From contig CANJJT010000003.1 of assembly GCA_947474715.1 (NCBI GenBank), positions 55,390 through 119,389 on the forward strand: DNA of 64,000 bases, given 5' to 3'. Source of the stretch: CAIYPG01 sp903864555 (GTDB lineage Bacteria; Pseudomonadota; Gammaproteobacteria; Burkholderiales; SG8-39). Positions 51,901 to 62,399 of this stretch are shown one piece after another. How positions within the stretch are numbered: the stretch's first letter is position 1; every line of letters begins with the position of its first letter. Below the pieces are notes generated by a model. It was not told the DNA's origin and ran no database searches. It saw only the letters and a list, made by a program, of their open reading frames with translations. A program made the position numbers and the translations under genes.

Positions 51901-53988
51901 ATGAGCACTGACAATCCAACCGCCAATCGCGCTACGGCTGCAGCCGCTGGCGCCACCCCGTCCGCCGACCAGGCGACCGAACATGACATGGCCAATGCCA
52001 TTCGTGCACTCGCCATGGATGCCGTCCAGGCGGCGAATTCCGGGCATCCGGGCATGCCCATGGGCATGGCCGAAATTGCCGTGGCACTCTGGTCGCGGCA
52101 TCTCAGCCACAGCCCGGCCAATCCCGCGTGGGCCAATCGTGATCGCTTCGTGTTGTCGAATGGTCACGGTTCCATGCTGCTGTATGCCCTGTTGCATCTC
52201 ACCGGGTATGACCTGCCCATCGAAGAGTTGCGTCGCTTCCGGCAATTGCATTCCCGGACACCAGGCCATCCCGAATATGGCTATGCCCCGGGTGTGGAAA
52301 CCACCACCGGCCCGCTCGGTCAGGGCGTCGGCAATGCAGTAGGCATGGCCATCGCCGAGCGCCTGCTGGCGGCCGAATTCAATCGCCCCGGATTTGACCT
52401 GATCGATCATTTTACCTACACGTTCCTGGGTGATGGCTGCATGATGGAGGGGATTTCCCACGAGGTCTGTGCCCTCGCCGGAACCCTGGGCCTGGGCAAG
52501 CTGATCGCCCTCTATGACGACAATGGCATCTCCATCGACTCGGAGAAGGGCGCCATCGGCAGTTGGTATTCCGACAACGTACCCAAGCGCTTTGCTGCTT
52601 ATGGCTGGCATGTCATCGCCAATGTGGACGGTCATGATGTCGCTGCGGTCAGCCGGGCCATCGCCAAGGCCAGGAAAGTCACCGACAAACCCAGCCTGAT
52701 CTGCTGCAAGACCGTGATTGGCCAGGGTGCGCCGACCAAAGCCAACACTGGTGGTGTCCATGGAGCGCCGCTGGGCGACAAGGAAATCGCCGCTGCCCGC
52801 GAACAGATGGGCTGGCCGCACGCCCCTTTTGTCATTCCTGAAGCTGTCGCTTCGGCGTGGAGCGCTCGTCGCAAGGGCGCGCGCCGGGAAACAACCTGGA
52901 AGAAGGTGTTCTCCGGTTATCAGCAGGCATTTCCTGAACTGGCCGCGGAGTTCAGCCGTCGCATGAACGGGGAGAGGCCATTGCCTGCCCAGTGGACGGC
53001 CCATGCCAGCCAGTTTCTGGAGGCCGTGGTCGCCAAGGCGGAGAACATCGCCACGCGCAAGGCCTCCCAGAATGCCATCGAAGGTCTGGCGCCGGTCCTT
53101 CCGGAACTGCTGGGCGGGTCGGCTGACCTGGCGGGTTCCAACCTCACCATGTGGTCTGGCTCCAGGCCGGTGGGCAAGGTGGGCGGTGGTAATTACCTTT
53201 TCTACGGCGTGCGCGAGTTCGGTATGGCTGCAATCATGAATGGCCTTACCTTGCACGGTGGGTTCATTCCCTACGGCGGAACCTTCCTCACCTTCTCTGA
53301 CTACGCCCGCAATGCGCTGCGCATGGCGGCACTGATGAAGATCCGCTCGATCTATGTCTTCACCCACGATTCCATCGGCCTGGGCGAGGATGGTCCGACG
53401 CATCAGCCGGTCGAACATGCTGCCAGCCTGAGGGCCATTCCTCATCTGGACGTCTGGCGCCCCTGTGACGGTGCGGAGACAACCCAGGCCTGGATTGCCT
53501 CGGTGGAACGCAAGGATGGTCCGACGGCCTTATTGCTGTCGCGCCAGAACCTGCCGCCGCAGCAACATACAGCGGCCACCCTCTCCGGAGTGCGACGCGG
53601 TGGATATGTGCTGGCCGATGCTGACAGTGCCCGCGCAGTCATCCTGGCGACCGGCTCGGAAGTGCAACTGGCAGTGGCGGCACAGAAACTGCTGGCCGGC
53701 GAAGGCATCCCGGTGCGCGTTGTTTCCTTGCCCAGCACCACGGTGTTCGACCGCCAGGACGCCGCCTACCGCGCTTCGGTGTTGCCACCGGACCTGCCCC
53801 GTGTGGCGGTCGAGGCGGGTACCAGCGATTTCTGGCGCAAGTATGTCGGGGCGGTCGACTCAACGCGGGGTGCCGTGATCGGCATCGACCGCTACGGTGA
53901 ATCGGCGCCGGCCGGGGAATTGTTTAAGCTTTTTGGTTTCACCGCGGAGAATGTGGCAGCTGCGGTGAAGCGCGTGGTGAACGGCTGA
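51901..53988 (+). CDS. tktA: Transketolase
   Basis: ThDP enzyme of the pentose phosphate or Calvin cycle. The 695-residue protein has an Ala/Thr-rich N-terminal extension of about 25 residues, then MANAIRALAMDAVQAANSGHPGMPMG, the ThDP motif GDGCMMEGISHEV...ALYDDNGISID, HDSIGLGEDGPTHQP and the C-terminal ESAPAGELFKLFGF. The ATG at 51901 lies 136 bp after the MITE edge; an AT-rich patch (GATAATTATAGG near 51835-51848) may be part of its promoter. It begins the rightward series tkt-gap-bioY-pgk-pyk-fba. Confidence 0.96.
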   Translation: MSTDNPTANRATAAAAGATPSADQATEHDMANAIRALAMDAVQAANSGHPGMPMGMAEIAVALWSRHLSHSPANPAWANRDRFVLSNGHGSMLLYALLHLTGYDLPIEELRRFRQLHSRTPGHPEYGYAPGVETTTGPLGQGVGNAVGMAIAERLLAAEFNRPGFDLIDHFTYTFLGDGCMMEGISHEVCALAGTLGLGKLIALYDDNGISIDSEKGAIGSWYSDNVPKRFAAYGWHVIANVDGHDVAAVSRAIAKARKVTDKPSLICCKTVIGQGAPTKANTGGVHGAPLGDKEIAAAREQMGWPHAPFVIPEAVASAWSARRKGARRETTWKKVFSGYQQAFPELAAEFSRRMNGERPLPAQWTAHASQFLEAVVAKAENIATRKASQNAIEGLAPVLPELLGGSADLAGSNLTMWSGSRPVGKVGGGNYLFYGVREFGMAAIMNGLTLHGGFIPYGGTFLTFSDYARNALRMAALMKIRSIYVFTHDSIGLGEDGPTHQPVEHAASLRAIPHLDVWRPCDGAETTQAWIASVERKDGPTALLLSRQNLPPQQHTAATLSGVRRGGYVLADADSARAVILATGSEVQLAVAAQKLLAGEGIPVRVVSLPSTTVFDRQDAAYRASVLPPDLPRVAVEAGTSDFWRKYVGAVDSTRGAVIGIDRYGESAPAGELFKLFGFTAENVAAAVKRVVNG

Positions 53989-54040
53989 CCGCGATCGTGT
54001 CGGCGTGACATTGGAACATTGGAACAATGGAGTCTCAACA

Positions 54041-55051
54041 ATGACTATCAAGGTGGCAATCAACGGTTATGGGCGCATCGGACGCAACATCCTGAGGGCG
54101 TTCTACGAGTCGGGCAACAAGTACGACATCAAGATCGTGGCAATCAACGACCTGGGGGATGCGGGAACCAACGCGCACCTGACCCGGTATGACACCGCCC
54201 ACGGCAAATTCCCCGGCACGGTCACGGTCGACGGCGACAGCATGGTCGTCAATGGCGACCGCATCCGTGTCTGCGCCAAGCGCAATCCTGCCGAGCTGCC
54301 CTGGAAGGAATTGGGCGTGGATGTAGTGCTGGAGTGCACCGGGTTTTTCACCTCCAAGGAAAAGGCTTCCGCGCACCTGACTGCCGGGGCGAAGAAGGTG
54401 GTGATTTCCGCGCCCGGTGGTTCGGATGTGGATGCCACCATCGTCTATGGCGTCAACCATGCGACGCTCAAGGCTGCGCATACCGTGATATCCAATGCCT
54501 CCTGCACCACCAATTGCCTGGCGCCCATGGTGAAGGCGCTGGATGATGGCATCGGCGTGGTGACCGGGCTGATGACCACGATTCATTCCTATACCAATGA
54601 CCAGGTGCTGACCGACGTCTACCATGAGGACCTGCGTCGCGCCCGCTCCGCCACCATGTCCATGATCCCGACCAAGACCGGCGCTGCTGCTGCTGTCGGC
54701 CTGGTGCTGCCGCACCTGAATGGCAAGCTGGATGGTTTTGCCATCAGGGTTCCCACCATCAATGTCTCCCTGGTCGACCTGTCCTTCGTGGCCAAGCGCG
54801 AGACCAGCGTCGATGAGGTGAACAAGGTGGTGAAGCAGGCGGCTGACACCACGCTCAAGGGCATACTCGACTACAACACCGCCCCGCTCGTTTCGGTGGA
54901 CTTCAACCACAACCCGGCTTCGTCGACCTTCGATGCCACCCTCACCAAGGTCTCGGGAACGCTGGTCAAGGTGTCCTCCTGGTATGACAATGAGTGGGGA
55001 TTCAGCAATCGCATGCTGGACACCACGGTTGCACTGATGGGCGCCAAGTAA
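54041..55051 (+). CDS. gap: Glyceraldehyde-3-phosphate dehydrogenase
   Basis: NAD(P)-dependent oxidation of glyceraldehyde-3-phosphate in glycolysis. The 336-residue protein begins MTIKVAINGYGRIGRNILRA and has the catalytic Cys155 in SNASCTTNCLAP and the C-terminal SWYDNEWGFSNRM. Length and motifs are standard for type I GAPDH. It follows tktA by 52 bp. A strong hairpin lies 13 bp after its stop, before bioY, and may reduce read-through. Confidence 0.97.
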   Translation: MTIKVAINGYGRIGRNILRAFYESGNKYDIKIVAINDLGDAGTNAHLTRYDTAHGKFPGTVTVDGDSMVVNGDRIRVCAKRNPAELPWKELGVDVVLECTGFFTSKEKASAHLTAGAKKVVISAPGGSDVDATIVYGVNHATLKAAHTVISNASCTTNCLAPMVKALDDGIGVVTGLMTTIHSYTNDQVLTDVYHEDLRRARSATMSMIPTKTGAAAAVGLVLPHLNGKLDGFAIRVPTINVSLVDLSFVAKRETSVDEVNKVVKQAADTTLKGILDYNTAPLVSVDFNHNPASSTFDATLTKVSGTLVKVSSWYDNEWGFSNRMLDTTVALMGAK

Positions 55052-55064
55052 GCCCGACTGATCA

Positions 55065-55095
55065 AGCCATGCGGTGCTTCAAGTGCCGCATGGCT
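55065..55095 (+). terminator. Hairpin after gap
   Basis: AGCCATGCGG (55065-55074) pairs with CCGCATGGCT (55086-55095), with further pairing inward; no T run follows. It probably attenuates or stabilises the gap transcript rather than ending it fully. Confidence 0.4.
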
Positions 55096-55186
55096 CGACA
55101 TGGTGTGGAAGGCGCCTGTCTTTCAGGACATCAAGAAGCAGCAGTAAGCAGCAGTCTTCAACCGCATTAAAGGGGCAGGACAAAAA

Positions 55187-55801
55187 ATGACAACCCTGAC
55201 CAACATGCCCACACTCGCGGCGGCTCTCTGGCCGGTATCCGGCACCACCGCCGGCTCACCCGATGCCGATCGTGCATGGGGCCGTGCCCTGGCACTGGCC
55301 TTCGCCGGCTCCCTGTTGATGACGCTGTCGGCCAAGATCCAGATTCCGTTCTGGCCTGTCCCGATGACCATGCAGACCTTTGTTGTCCTGGTGCTGGGCA
55401 TGGCTTACGGCTGGAAGCTCGGTGCGGCGACCATGCTGATGTATCTGGCCGAGGGCGCGATGGGTTTCCCGGTTTTCGCTGGAACGCCTGAGCGCGGCAT
55501 AGGGTTGGCTTACATGACCGGCCCGACTGGAGGCTATCTGGCCGGATTCGTCGTCGCTGCGGCTGCCTGCGGTTGGCTGGCACAACGGGGTTGGGACCGC
55601 AGCATCGCCAAAGTGATGGTGGCCATGCTGCTGGGCCATGCCCTGATTCTGGGGATGGGCACCGCCTGGCTGGCCACCCTGATGGGATGGGAAAAGGCCC
55701 TCCAGATCGGCTTGATGCCCTTCTGGGCCGCGACCCTGTTCAAGACAGCCCTGGCCGTGATGGTGCTGCCCGTTGCCTGGCGCCTGCGCGGCAAGCGCTG
55801 A
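55187..55801 (+). CDS. bioY: Biotin transporter BioY
   Basis: Substrate-binding membrane subunit of an ECF-type biotin importer, able in some bacteria to work without BioMN. The 204-residue protein has about six hydrophobic helices and the BioY signatures IPFWPVPMTMQT and TGPTGGYLAGF with the following alanine-rich helix. Its ATG at 55187 has AAAGGGGCAGG upstream. No bioM/bioN or biotin synthesis genes are near. It sits between gap and pgk, 16 bp before pgk, so it would share the glycolytic transcript. Confidence 0.93.
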   Translation: MTTLTNMPTLAAALWPVSGTTAGSPDADRAWGRALALAFAGSLLMTLSAKIQIPFWPVPMTMQTFVVLVLGMAYGWKLGAATMLMYLAEGAMGFPVFAGTPERGIGLAYMTGPTGGYLAGFVVAAAACGWLAQRGWDRSIAKVMVAMLLGHALILGMGTAWLATLMGWEKALQIGLMPFWAATLFKTALAVMVLPVAWRLRGKR

Positions 55802-55816
55802 ACCGGGAGCAGGGAC

Positions 55817-57013
55817 GTGCATGTATTGAGAATGGTTGACCTGGATCTGACGGGCAAACGGGTCTTCATCCGGGTTGACTTCAACGTTCCTCAGGACGAT
55901 GCCCGCAACATCACCGACGACACCCGCATACGCGCCTCGGCGCCGTCCATCGCGGCGGCGTTGAAGGCCGGCGCCTGCGTGATGGTGACTTCCCATCTGG
56001 ACCGGCCCAAGGAAGGGGAATTCGACCCCCGGTTGTCGCTGGCGCCCATGGCGGCAAAACTTGCCGAACTGCTGGGAAGACCGGTGCCTCTGGTGGCCAA
56101 CTGGGCAGACGGCGGATTCGATTCCGCCTCGGTCCAGCCCGGCAATCTGGTCATGCTGGAGAACTGCCGCTTCAACAAGGGCGAGAAGAAAAACGACGAA
56201 GGTCTGTCGCGCCGCATGGCGGCGCTTTGCGATGTCTATGTGAATGATGCATTCGGCACGGCTCATCGCGCCGAGGCCACCACTGAAGGGATCGCGAAAT
56301 ACGCGCCTGTCGCTTGTGCCGGCCCGCTGCTGGCCGCAGAGATTGACGCCCTCACGATTGCCCTGGAAAAACCGGCCCGCCCGCTGGTGGCCATCGTCGC
56401 GGGGTCCAAGGTGTCCACCAAGCTGACGGTGCTGGAGTCCCTGGCTGGAAAGGTGGACCAGTTGATCGTCGGAGGCGGCATTCTGAACACCTTCATGCTG
56501 GCCACGGGTGCCCGCATCGGTAAATCCCTGGCCGAGCCCGATCTGCTGGATTCGGCCAAACGGGTGATGGCTTCCGTGTTGGCCAAAGGCGGACAGGTGC
56601 CGCTGCCCATTGACGTGGTGGTGGCCAAGGCGTTTTCTGCGGAAGCCCGTGCCCAGACCAAGCTGGTCAAGGACATCGACGCAGACGACATGATCCTCGA
56701 CATCGGCCCGCAGACGGCGAAGGCGCTTTCGGGCATGCTGACCATGGCCGGAACCATCGTCTGGAACGGGCCGGTCGGGGTCTTTGAGTGGGACCAGTTC
56801 GGCGAGGGCACCCGGGTCATGGCTGAAGCCATTGCCGCCTCTCCCGGATATTCAATGGCGGGTGGCGGAGATACACTGGCCGCGATCGCCAAATACGGGG
56901 TCGGAGACCGAATTTCCTACATGTCCACGGGCGGCGGCGCATTTCTAGAGTTTCTGGAAGGGCGCAAACTTCCGGCCATCGACGTGCTCGAACAACGCGC
57001 CGCAACACGCTGA
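55817..57013 (+). CDS. pgk: Phosphoglycerate kinase
   Basis: Substrate-level ATP formation from 1,3-bisphosphoglycerate. The 398-residue protein contains LTGKRVFIRVDFNVP, the HLDRPKEGEFDPRLSL loop, NDAFGTAHRAEATT, AIVAGSKVSTKL, WNGPVGVFEWDQF and GGGDTLAAI. I take the GTG at 55817 as the start because the resulting MHVLRMVDLDL fits the usual betaproteobacterial N-terminus; the ATG at 55832 is the alternative. It lies 16 bp after bioY and 22 bp before pyk. Confidence 0.95.
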   Translation: MHVLRMVDLDLTGKRVFIRVDFNVPQDDARNITDDTRIRASAPSIAAALKAGACVMVTSHLDRPKEGEFDPRLSLAPMAAKLAELLGRPVPLVANWADGGFDSASVQPGNLVMLENCRFNKGEKKNDEGLSRRMAALCDVYVNDAFGTAHRAEATTEGIAKYAPVACAGPLLAAEIDALTIALEKPARPLVAIVAGSKVSTKLTVLESLAGKVDQLIVGGGILNTFMLATGARIGKSLAEPDLLDSAKRVMASVLAKGGQVPLPIDVVVAKAFSAEARAQTKLVKDIDADDMILDIGPQTAKALSGMLTMAGTIVWNGPVGVFEWDQFGEGTRVMAEAIAASPGYSMAGGGDTLAAIAKYGVGDRISYMSTGGGAFLEFLEGRKLPAIDVLEQRAATR

Positions 57014-57034
57014 TAGCAGGGAAGCAAGCACGCC

Positions 57035-58483
<1,449 letters not shown>

Positions 58484-58586
58484 ATTCTGGCCATGCAGAG
58501 CGGCCTGCCCAGACGGTAAAATCAAGGCCTTTCCCAGGTCTTATCCCAGCAATCCCATTTATTAGACGACGTCTTCCGGAGACAGA

Positions 58587-59612
58587 ATGAGCACTAACGA
58601 TCTTGCACAAATCGCCAAGGCCATGGTGGCCAAGGGCAAGGGCATCCTTGCGGCTGACGAATCCACCGGCACCATCGAAAAGCGCTTCAACAGTATCCAT
58701 GTCGAGAACACCGAAGAGAACCGCCGCGCCTACCGCGACCTGCTGTTCACGGCGAAGAACCTGGGCAAGCACATCAGCGGTGTCATCCTCTATGACGAAA
58801 CCCTCCGCCAGAAATCGGCCGATGGCACGCCGTTCACTGAACTGCTGGCAAAGCAGGGCGTCATGCCCGGCATCAAGGTGGATGCCGGCGCCAAGGACAT
58901 GGCCCTGTGTCGGGGCGAGACCGTCACCGAAGGACTGGATGGCTTGGGCAAGCGCTGCGCCGAGTATGTGAAACTGGGTGCCAAGTTTGCCAAATGGCGC
59001 GCCGTCATCACCATCGGCAAGAATATCCCGTCCACCTCCTGCATCTGGGCCAACGCCCATGCGCTGGCGCGCTACGCCGCCATCTGCCAGGAGCAGGGGC
59101 TGGTGCCCATCGTTGAGCCGGAAGTGCTGATGGATGGCAATCACAGCATTGATCGTTGCGAGGAAGTGACCGAGTGGACCCTGAATGCCGTGTTCGACTC
59201 CCTCTACAACCAGCGCGTCGTCCTCGAGCACATGGTGCTCAAGCCTTCGATGATCGTGGCCGGTGCCGCGAATGCCCGCCAGGCGAGCGTGGACGAAGTG
59301 GCCGAGCGCACCCTGCGTGTGCTCAAGCGCTGTGTCCCCGCTGCCGTGCCCGGCATTGCTTTCCTCTCGGGCGGTCAGGGCGATCAGCTCGCGACCGCGC
59401 ACCTCGATGCCATGAACAGGATGGGCGGTTCCAGCCTGCCCTGGGCACTGACCTTCTCCTACGGCCGCGCCTTGCAGGCCGCTGCGCTGAAGACCTGGGG
59501 CGGTTCTTCGGCGAAAGTGGCGGCTGCCCAGGTGGCGCAGATCCATCGCGCCCGCATGAACGGCCTGGCCGCCATGGGCAAGTACAGCGCCGCGCTTGAA
59601 AAATCTGCTTGA
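58587..59612 (+). CDS. fba: Class I fructose-bisphosphate aldolase
   Basis: Schiff-base aldolase cleaving fructose-1,6-bisphosphate. The 341-residue protein is of the animal/plant-like class I type: GILAADESTGTIEKRF (19-34), the NRRAYRDLLF segment, EPEVLMDGNHSIDRC, the Schiff-base lysine Lys219 in HMVLKPSMIVAG and LSGGQGDQLATAHLDAMN. There is no zinc-binding class II pattern. The C-terminus lacks the terminal tyrosine typical of vertebrate enzymes. It lies between pyk and purC on the same strand. Confidence 0.95.
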   Translation: MSTNDLAQIAKAMVAKGKGILAADESTGTIEKRFNSIHVENTEENRRAYRDLLFTAKNLGKHISGVILYDETLRQKSADGTPFTELLAKQGVMPGIKVDAGAKDMALCRGETVTEGLDGLGKRCAEYVKLGAKFAKWRAVITIGKNIPSTSCIWANAHALARYAAICQEQGLVPIVEPEVLMDGNHSIDRCEEVTEWTLNAVFDSLYNQRVVLEHMVLKPSMIVAGAANARQASVDEVAERTLRVLKRCVPAAVPGIAFLSGGQGDQLATAHLDAMNRMGGSSLPWALTFSYGRALQAAALKTWGGSSAKVAAAQVAQIHRARMNGLAAMGKYSAALEKSA

Positions 59613-59628
59613 GCCGAGGGAGCATATT

Positions 59629-60528
59629 TTGGTATCCACTTTGCTCAAGTCCTCCCTGACCAGCCTGCCGCTATTGTCGCGGGGCAAGGTTCGCGACATG
59701 TATGCGGTCAGCGACGAGCACCTGCTGATCATCACCTCTGACCGGTTATCCGCCTTCGATGTGGTGCTGGATGACCCTATCCCCGGCAAGGGGCAGGTGC
59801 TCAACCAGCTGGCCAACTTCTGGTTCGAGCGACTCAAGCACGTGGTACCCAACCATCTCACCGGTATCGCGCCAGAAACCGTGGTGAAGGGCGAGGCGGA
59901 AGTCGCTCAGGTGCGCGGGCGTGCCATTGTCGCAAAGCGGCTGAAGCCACTGCCCATTGAAGCGGTTGTGCGTGGTTACCTGATCGGATCCGGCTGGAAG
60001 GACTACCAACAAAGCGGCGCAGTCTGCGGCATCACCCTGCCGGCCGGCCTGCGCCAGGCCGACAAGCTGCCCGAAGTGATTTTCACCCCGGCCACCAAGG
60101 CCGATGTCGGCGACCACGACGAGAACATCGCCTTTGACCAGATGGAAGCCAAGGTGGGCAGTGAACTGGCTGCCAAGGTTCGCGAGGTCAGCATCCGCCT
60201 ATACCGGGAAGCCTCGGATTACGCCCGAGAGCGCGGCGTCATCATCGCGGACACCAAGTTCGAGTTTGGGCTGGACGATGCCGGCAACCTCATCCTGATC
60301 GATGAAATCCTCACCGCGGATTCCTCCCGCTTCTGGCCGGCTGATCAGTATCGTCCTGACTCCAGCCCGCCCTCCTATGACAAGCAATATGTCCGCGATT
60401 ATCTGGAAACGCTGGATTGGAACAAGAAGGCTCCGGCCCCACGGCTACCCGCGGAAGTGATCGAAAAAACCACGGAAAAGTACCGTGAGGCGCTCAAGCG
60501 TCTCACCGGAAAGGACCTGGAGTCGTAA
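59629..60528 (+). CDS. purC: Phosphoribosylaminoimidazole-succinocarboxamide synthase
   Basis: SAICAR synthesis from CAIR, aspartate and ATP in purine synthesis. The 299-residue protein has LLSRGKVRDMYAV, IITSDRLSAFDVV, RGYLIGSGWKDYQ and DTKFEFGLDDAGNLILIDEI, all PurC motifs. The start is set at a TTG (59629) that lies 6 bp after AGGGAG and gives the right N-terminus; a TTG further upstream at 59596 overlaps the end of fba. The stop overlaps the purE ATG by one base (TAATG). Confidence 0.94.
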   Translation: MVSTLLKSSLTSLPLLSRGKVRDMYAVSDEHLLIITSDRLSAFDVVLDDPIPGKGQVLNQLANFWFERLKHVVPNHLTGIAPETVVKGEAEVAQVRGRAIVAKRLKPLPIEAVVRGYLIGSGWKDYQQSGAVCGITLPAGLRQADKLPEVIFTPATKADVGDHDENIAFDQMEAKVGSELAAKVREVSIRLYREASDYARERGVIIADTKFEFGLDDAGNLILIDEILTADSSRFWPADQYRPDSSPPSYDKQYVRDYLETLDWNKKAPAPRLPAEVIEKTTEKYREALKRLTGKDLES

Positions 60529-61022
60529 TGGCAAAAACCAAGCCTGTCGTCGGCATAGTCATGGGCAGCACCAGCGATTGGGATGTCATGTCCCAGGCCG
60601 CCAAGCAGCTCAAGGAATTTGGCGTTCCCTACGATGCCCGCGCGCTCTCTGCGCACCGCAGCCCCGATGCCCTGCATGACTGGATCGAAAGCTCGGAAAA
60701 GCAGGGCGTGCGCTGCTTCATCGCGGCCGCTGGCGGTGCGGCGCATCTGGCCGGCGTTGTGGCAGCCAAGACCACCTTGCCCGTGCTGGGTGTCCCTATG
60801 CCGTCGAAGTATCTCCAGGGCATGGATTCACTGCTGTCCATGGTGCAGATGCCCAAAGGCATCCCGGTGGCGACCTTTGCCATTGGCGAACCCGGCGCAG
60901 CCAACGCGGCCTTGTTTGCCGTGGCCATGCTGGCCTTGAGCGATGTCGGCATCGCCCGCAAGCTCGTGGCATTTCGCGACCTGCAGACCAAGGCCGTCCT
61001 GGCGGCCAAGCTGCCTGACTGA
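60528..61022 (+). CDS. purE: N5-carboxyaminoimidazole ribonucleotide mutase
   Basis: Converts N5-CAIR to CAIR. The 164-residue protein has VMGSTSDWDVM at the N-terminus, ARALSAHRSPDAL with the catalytic histidine, and AAGGAAHLAGVVAAKT and GMDSLLSMVQMPKGIPVATFAIG, typical of class I PurE. It is translated in overlap with purC. The expected partner purK, which supplies N5-CAIR and often follows purE, is not here; sua5 follows after 49 bp. Confidence 0.95.
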   Translation: MAKTKPVVGIVMGSTSDWDVMSQAAKQLKEFGVPYDARALSAHRSPDALHDWIESSEKQGVRCFIAAAGGAAHLAGVVAAKTTLPVLGVPMPSKYLQGMDSLLSMVQMPKGIPVATFAIGEPGAANAALFAVAMLALSDVGIARKLVAFRDLQTKAVLAAKLPD

Positions 61023-61071
61023 GCTTTGGTTCTCCCGGTTTCCTCCCTCATTTACCGATTGGCAAGACGCA

Positions 61072-62094
61072 TTGTCGCAATCCGAATCTGATTCACCTGT
61101 GGCCTCCGAGCCGGCAGTGGCGGTAGTTGACGTGGCGCCTCAAGGGACTGGGGCTGTGTCCGTGGCGGAGGCCGTTGCCATCCTCCAGCGTGGCGGCCTG
61201 GTGGCCTTTCCCACAGAAACGGTTTACGGGCTGGGTGCTGATGCCCGCAATCCACAAGCGCTGGCGCGCCTGTACAAGGTGAAGGGGCGCCCTGCAGACC
61301 ATCCAGTCATCGTCCACATTGCCTCTGCCGAGGAACTCGTGCACTGGGCGAGCGAGGTGCCCGACTATGCCAAGCGCCTGGCGCAGAAGTTCTGGCCCGG
61401 CCCGCTGACCCTGGTGCTACCGCGTGCCGAGGGCGTGTCCGATGCCCTCACCGGTGGTCAGTCCAGTGTGGGCTTGCGGGTGCCGGGTCATGTGCATGCG
61501 CTCGAACTGCTGCAGTCCTTCGGGGGAGGTATCGCGGCGCCTTCGGCGAACCGCTTTGGCAAGATCAGTCCCACCAGTGCTGACCACGTCCGGGCCGACC
61601 TTGGCTCAGCTGTGGACGGCATCATCGAGGGCGCATGCGACGTGGGCATAGAGTCCACCATCGTCGATTGTTCCGGAGCCGCTCCGGTGCTGCTGCGTCC
61701 GGGCAGGATTACTGCAGCAGAGATCGAGACCGTTGCCGGTGTATCACTGGCAGAGGGCGACAGTTCCTCCTCCAGGGCGCCTGGCACCTTGCCGGCACAC
61801 TACGCCCCCCGTGCCAAACTGCGCCTCCTGCGTCGCACGGAAATCATCGAAGTGCTGTCCACCAGCAAGGGCAAACGGCTGGCCGCCTTGCTGCTGGAGA
61901 TCCCGGTGCCGCGTCTGCCTGCCGGGCAGGCCATCGTGGTGCCCGCGGTGGCCACTTCCTATGCCAGAGGGTTGTACGCCCACCTGCGCACCCTGGACTT
62001 GACCGGGGCAGACACCATTCTGGTCGAATCGCCTCCGACCAGCCCCGCCTGGGCGGGCGTCCTGGACCGCCTGCAACGAGCTGCCCGCTCCTGA
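61072..62094 (+). CDS. sua5: L-threonylcarbamoyladenylate synthase (Sua5 type)
   Basis: Makes threonylcarbamoyl-AMP for the t6A37 modification of tRNAs. The two-domain protein has a YrdC fold (GGLVAFPTETVYGLGADA, LYKVKGRPADHPVIVHI, SSVGLRVPGH, APSANRFGKISPTSADHV) and a C-terminal Sua5 domain after the linker PGTLPAHYAPRAKLRLL. The N-terminus is uncertain. A TTG at 61072 gives 340 residues; GTGs at 61099 and 61156 are alternatives, the last with AAGGGA upstream. No good ribosome site precedes the first. Confidence 0.88.
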   Translation: MSQSESDSPVASEPAVAVVDVAPQGTGAVSVAEAVAILQRGGLVAFPTETVYGLGADARNPQALARLYKVKGRPADHPVIVHIASAEELVHWASEVPDYAKRLAQKFWPGPLTLVLPRAEGVSDALTGGQSSVGLRVPGHVHALELLQSFGGGIAAPSANRFGKISPTSADHVRADLGSAVDGIIEGACDVGIESTIVDCSGAAPVLLRPGRITAAEIETVAGVSLAEGDSSSSRAPGTLPAHYAPRAKLRLLRRTEIIEVLSTSKGKRLAALLLEIPVPRLPAGQAIVVPAVATSYARGLYAHLRTLDLTGADTILVESPPTSPAWAGVLDRLQRAARS

Positions 62095-62399
62095 GTTTGC
62101 TTCCAACAGGGCGGCATCCCCGATTTCCGGGGAGACGTGGCTGCGGCGAGGTTTACCCCCTTGTCAAAGGGGGCCGACGCGGCGCAACCGCGCGGGGGGA
62201 TTTTCGCCAGCCAGACGGAATTCCAGGCTTCGCCAAATTTTGCCGGTAGAACCTTTCCCGCCGCGCTGCGGGCATGACTCCCGGTAGCGCACAGGAGATT
62301 CAGTCGTCCCGGTGCTGCATTTCCTGATGCCGGGAAAGCTGCCCAGCGCTTATCGTTGCCCCTCGCGGTCGATGGCCGCTGATTCGGGGGACAAGAAAC
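62095..62399. other. Intergenic region with several hairpins
   Basis: About 305 bp without a credible gene. Two perfect stems are visible: TCCCCG/CGGGGA (62117-62133) and CCCCCTT/AAGGGGG (62156-62173). They are followed by a GC-rich patch, GACGCGGCGCAACCGCGC. They may end the sua5 transcript or be part of a dispersed palindromic repeat. No promoter for the following GTG gene was recognised. Confidence 0.5.
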
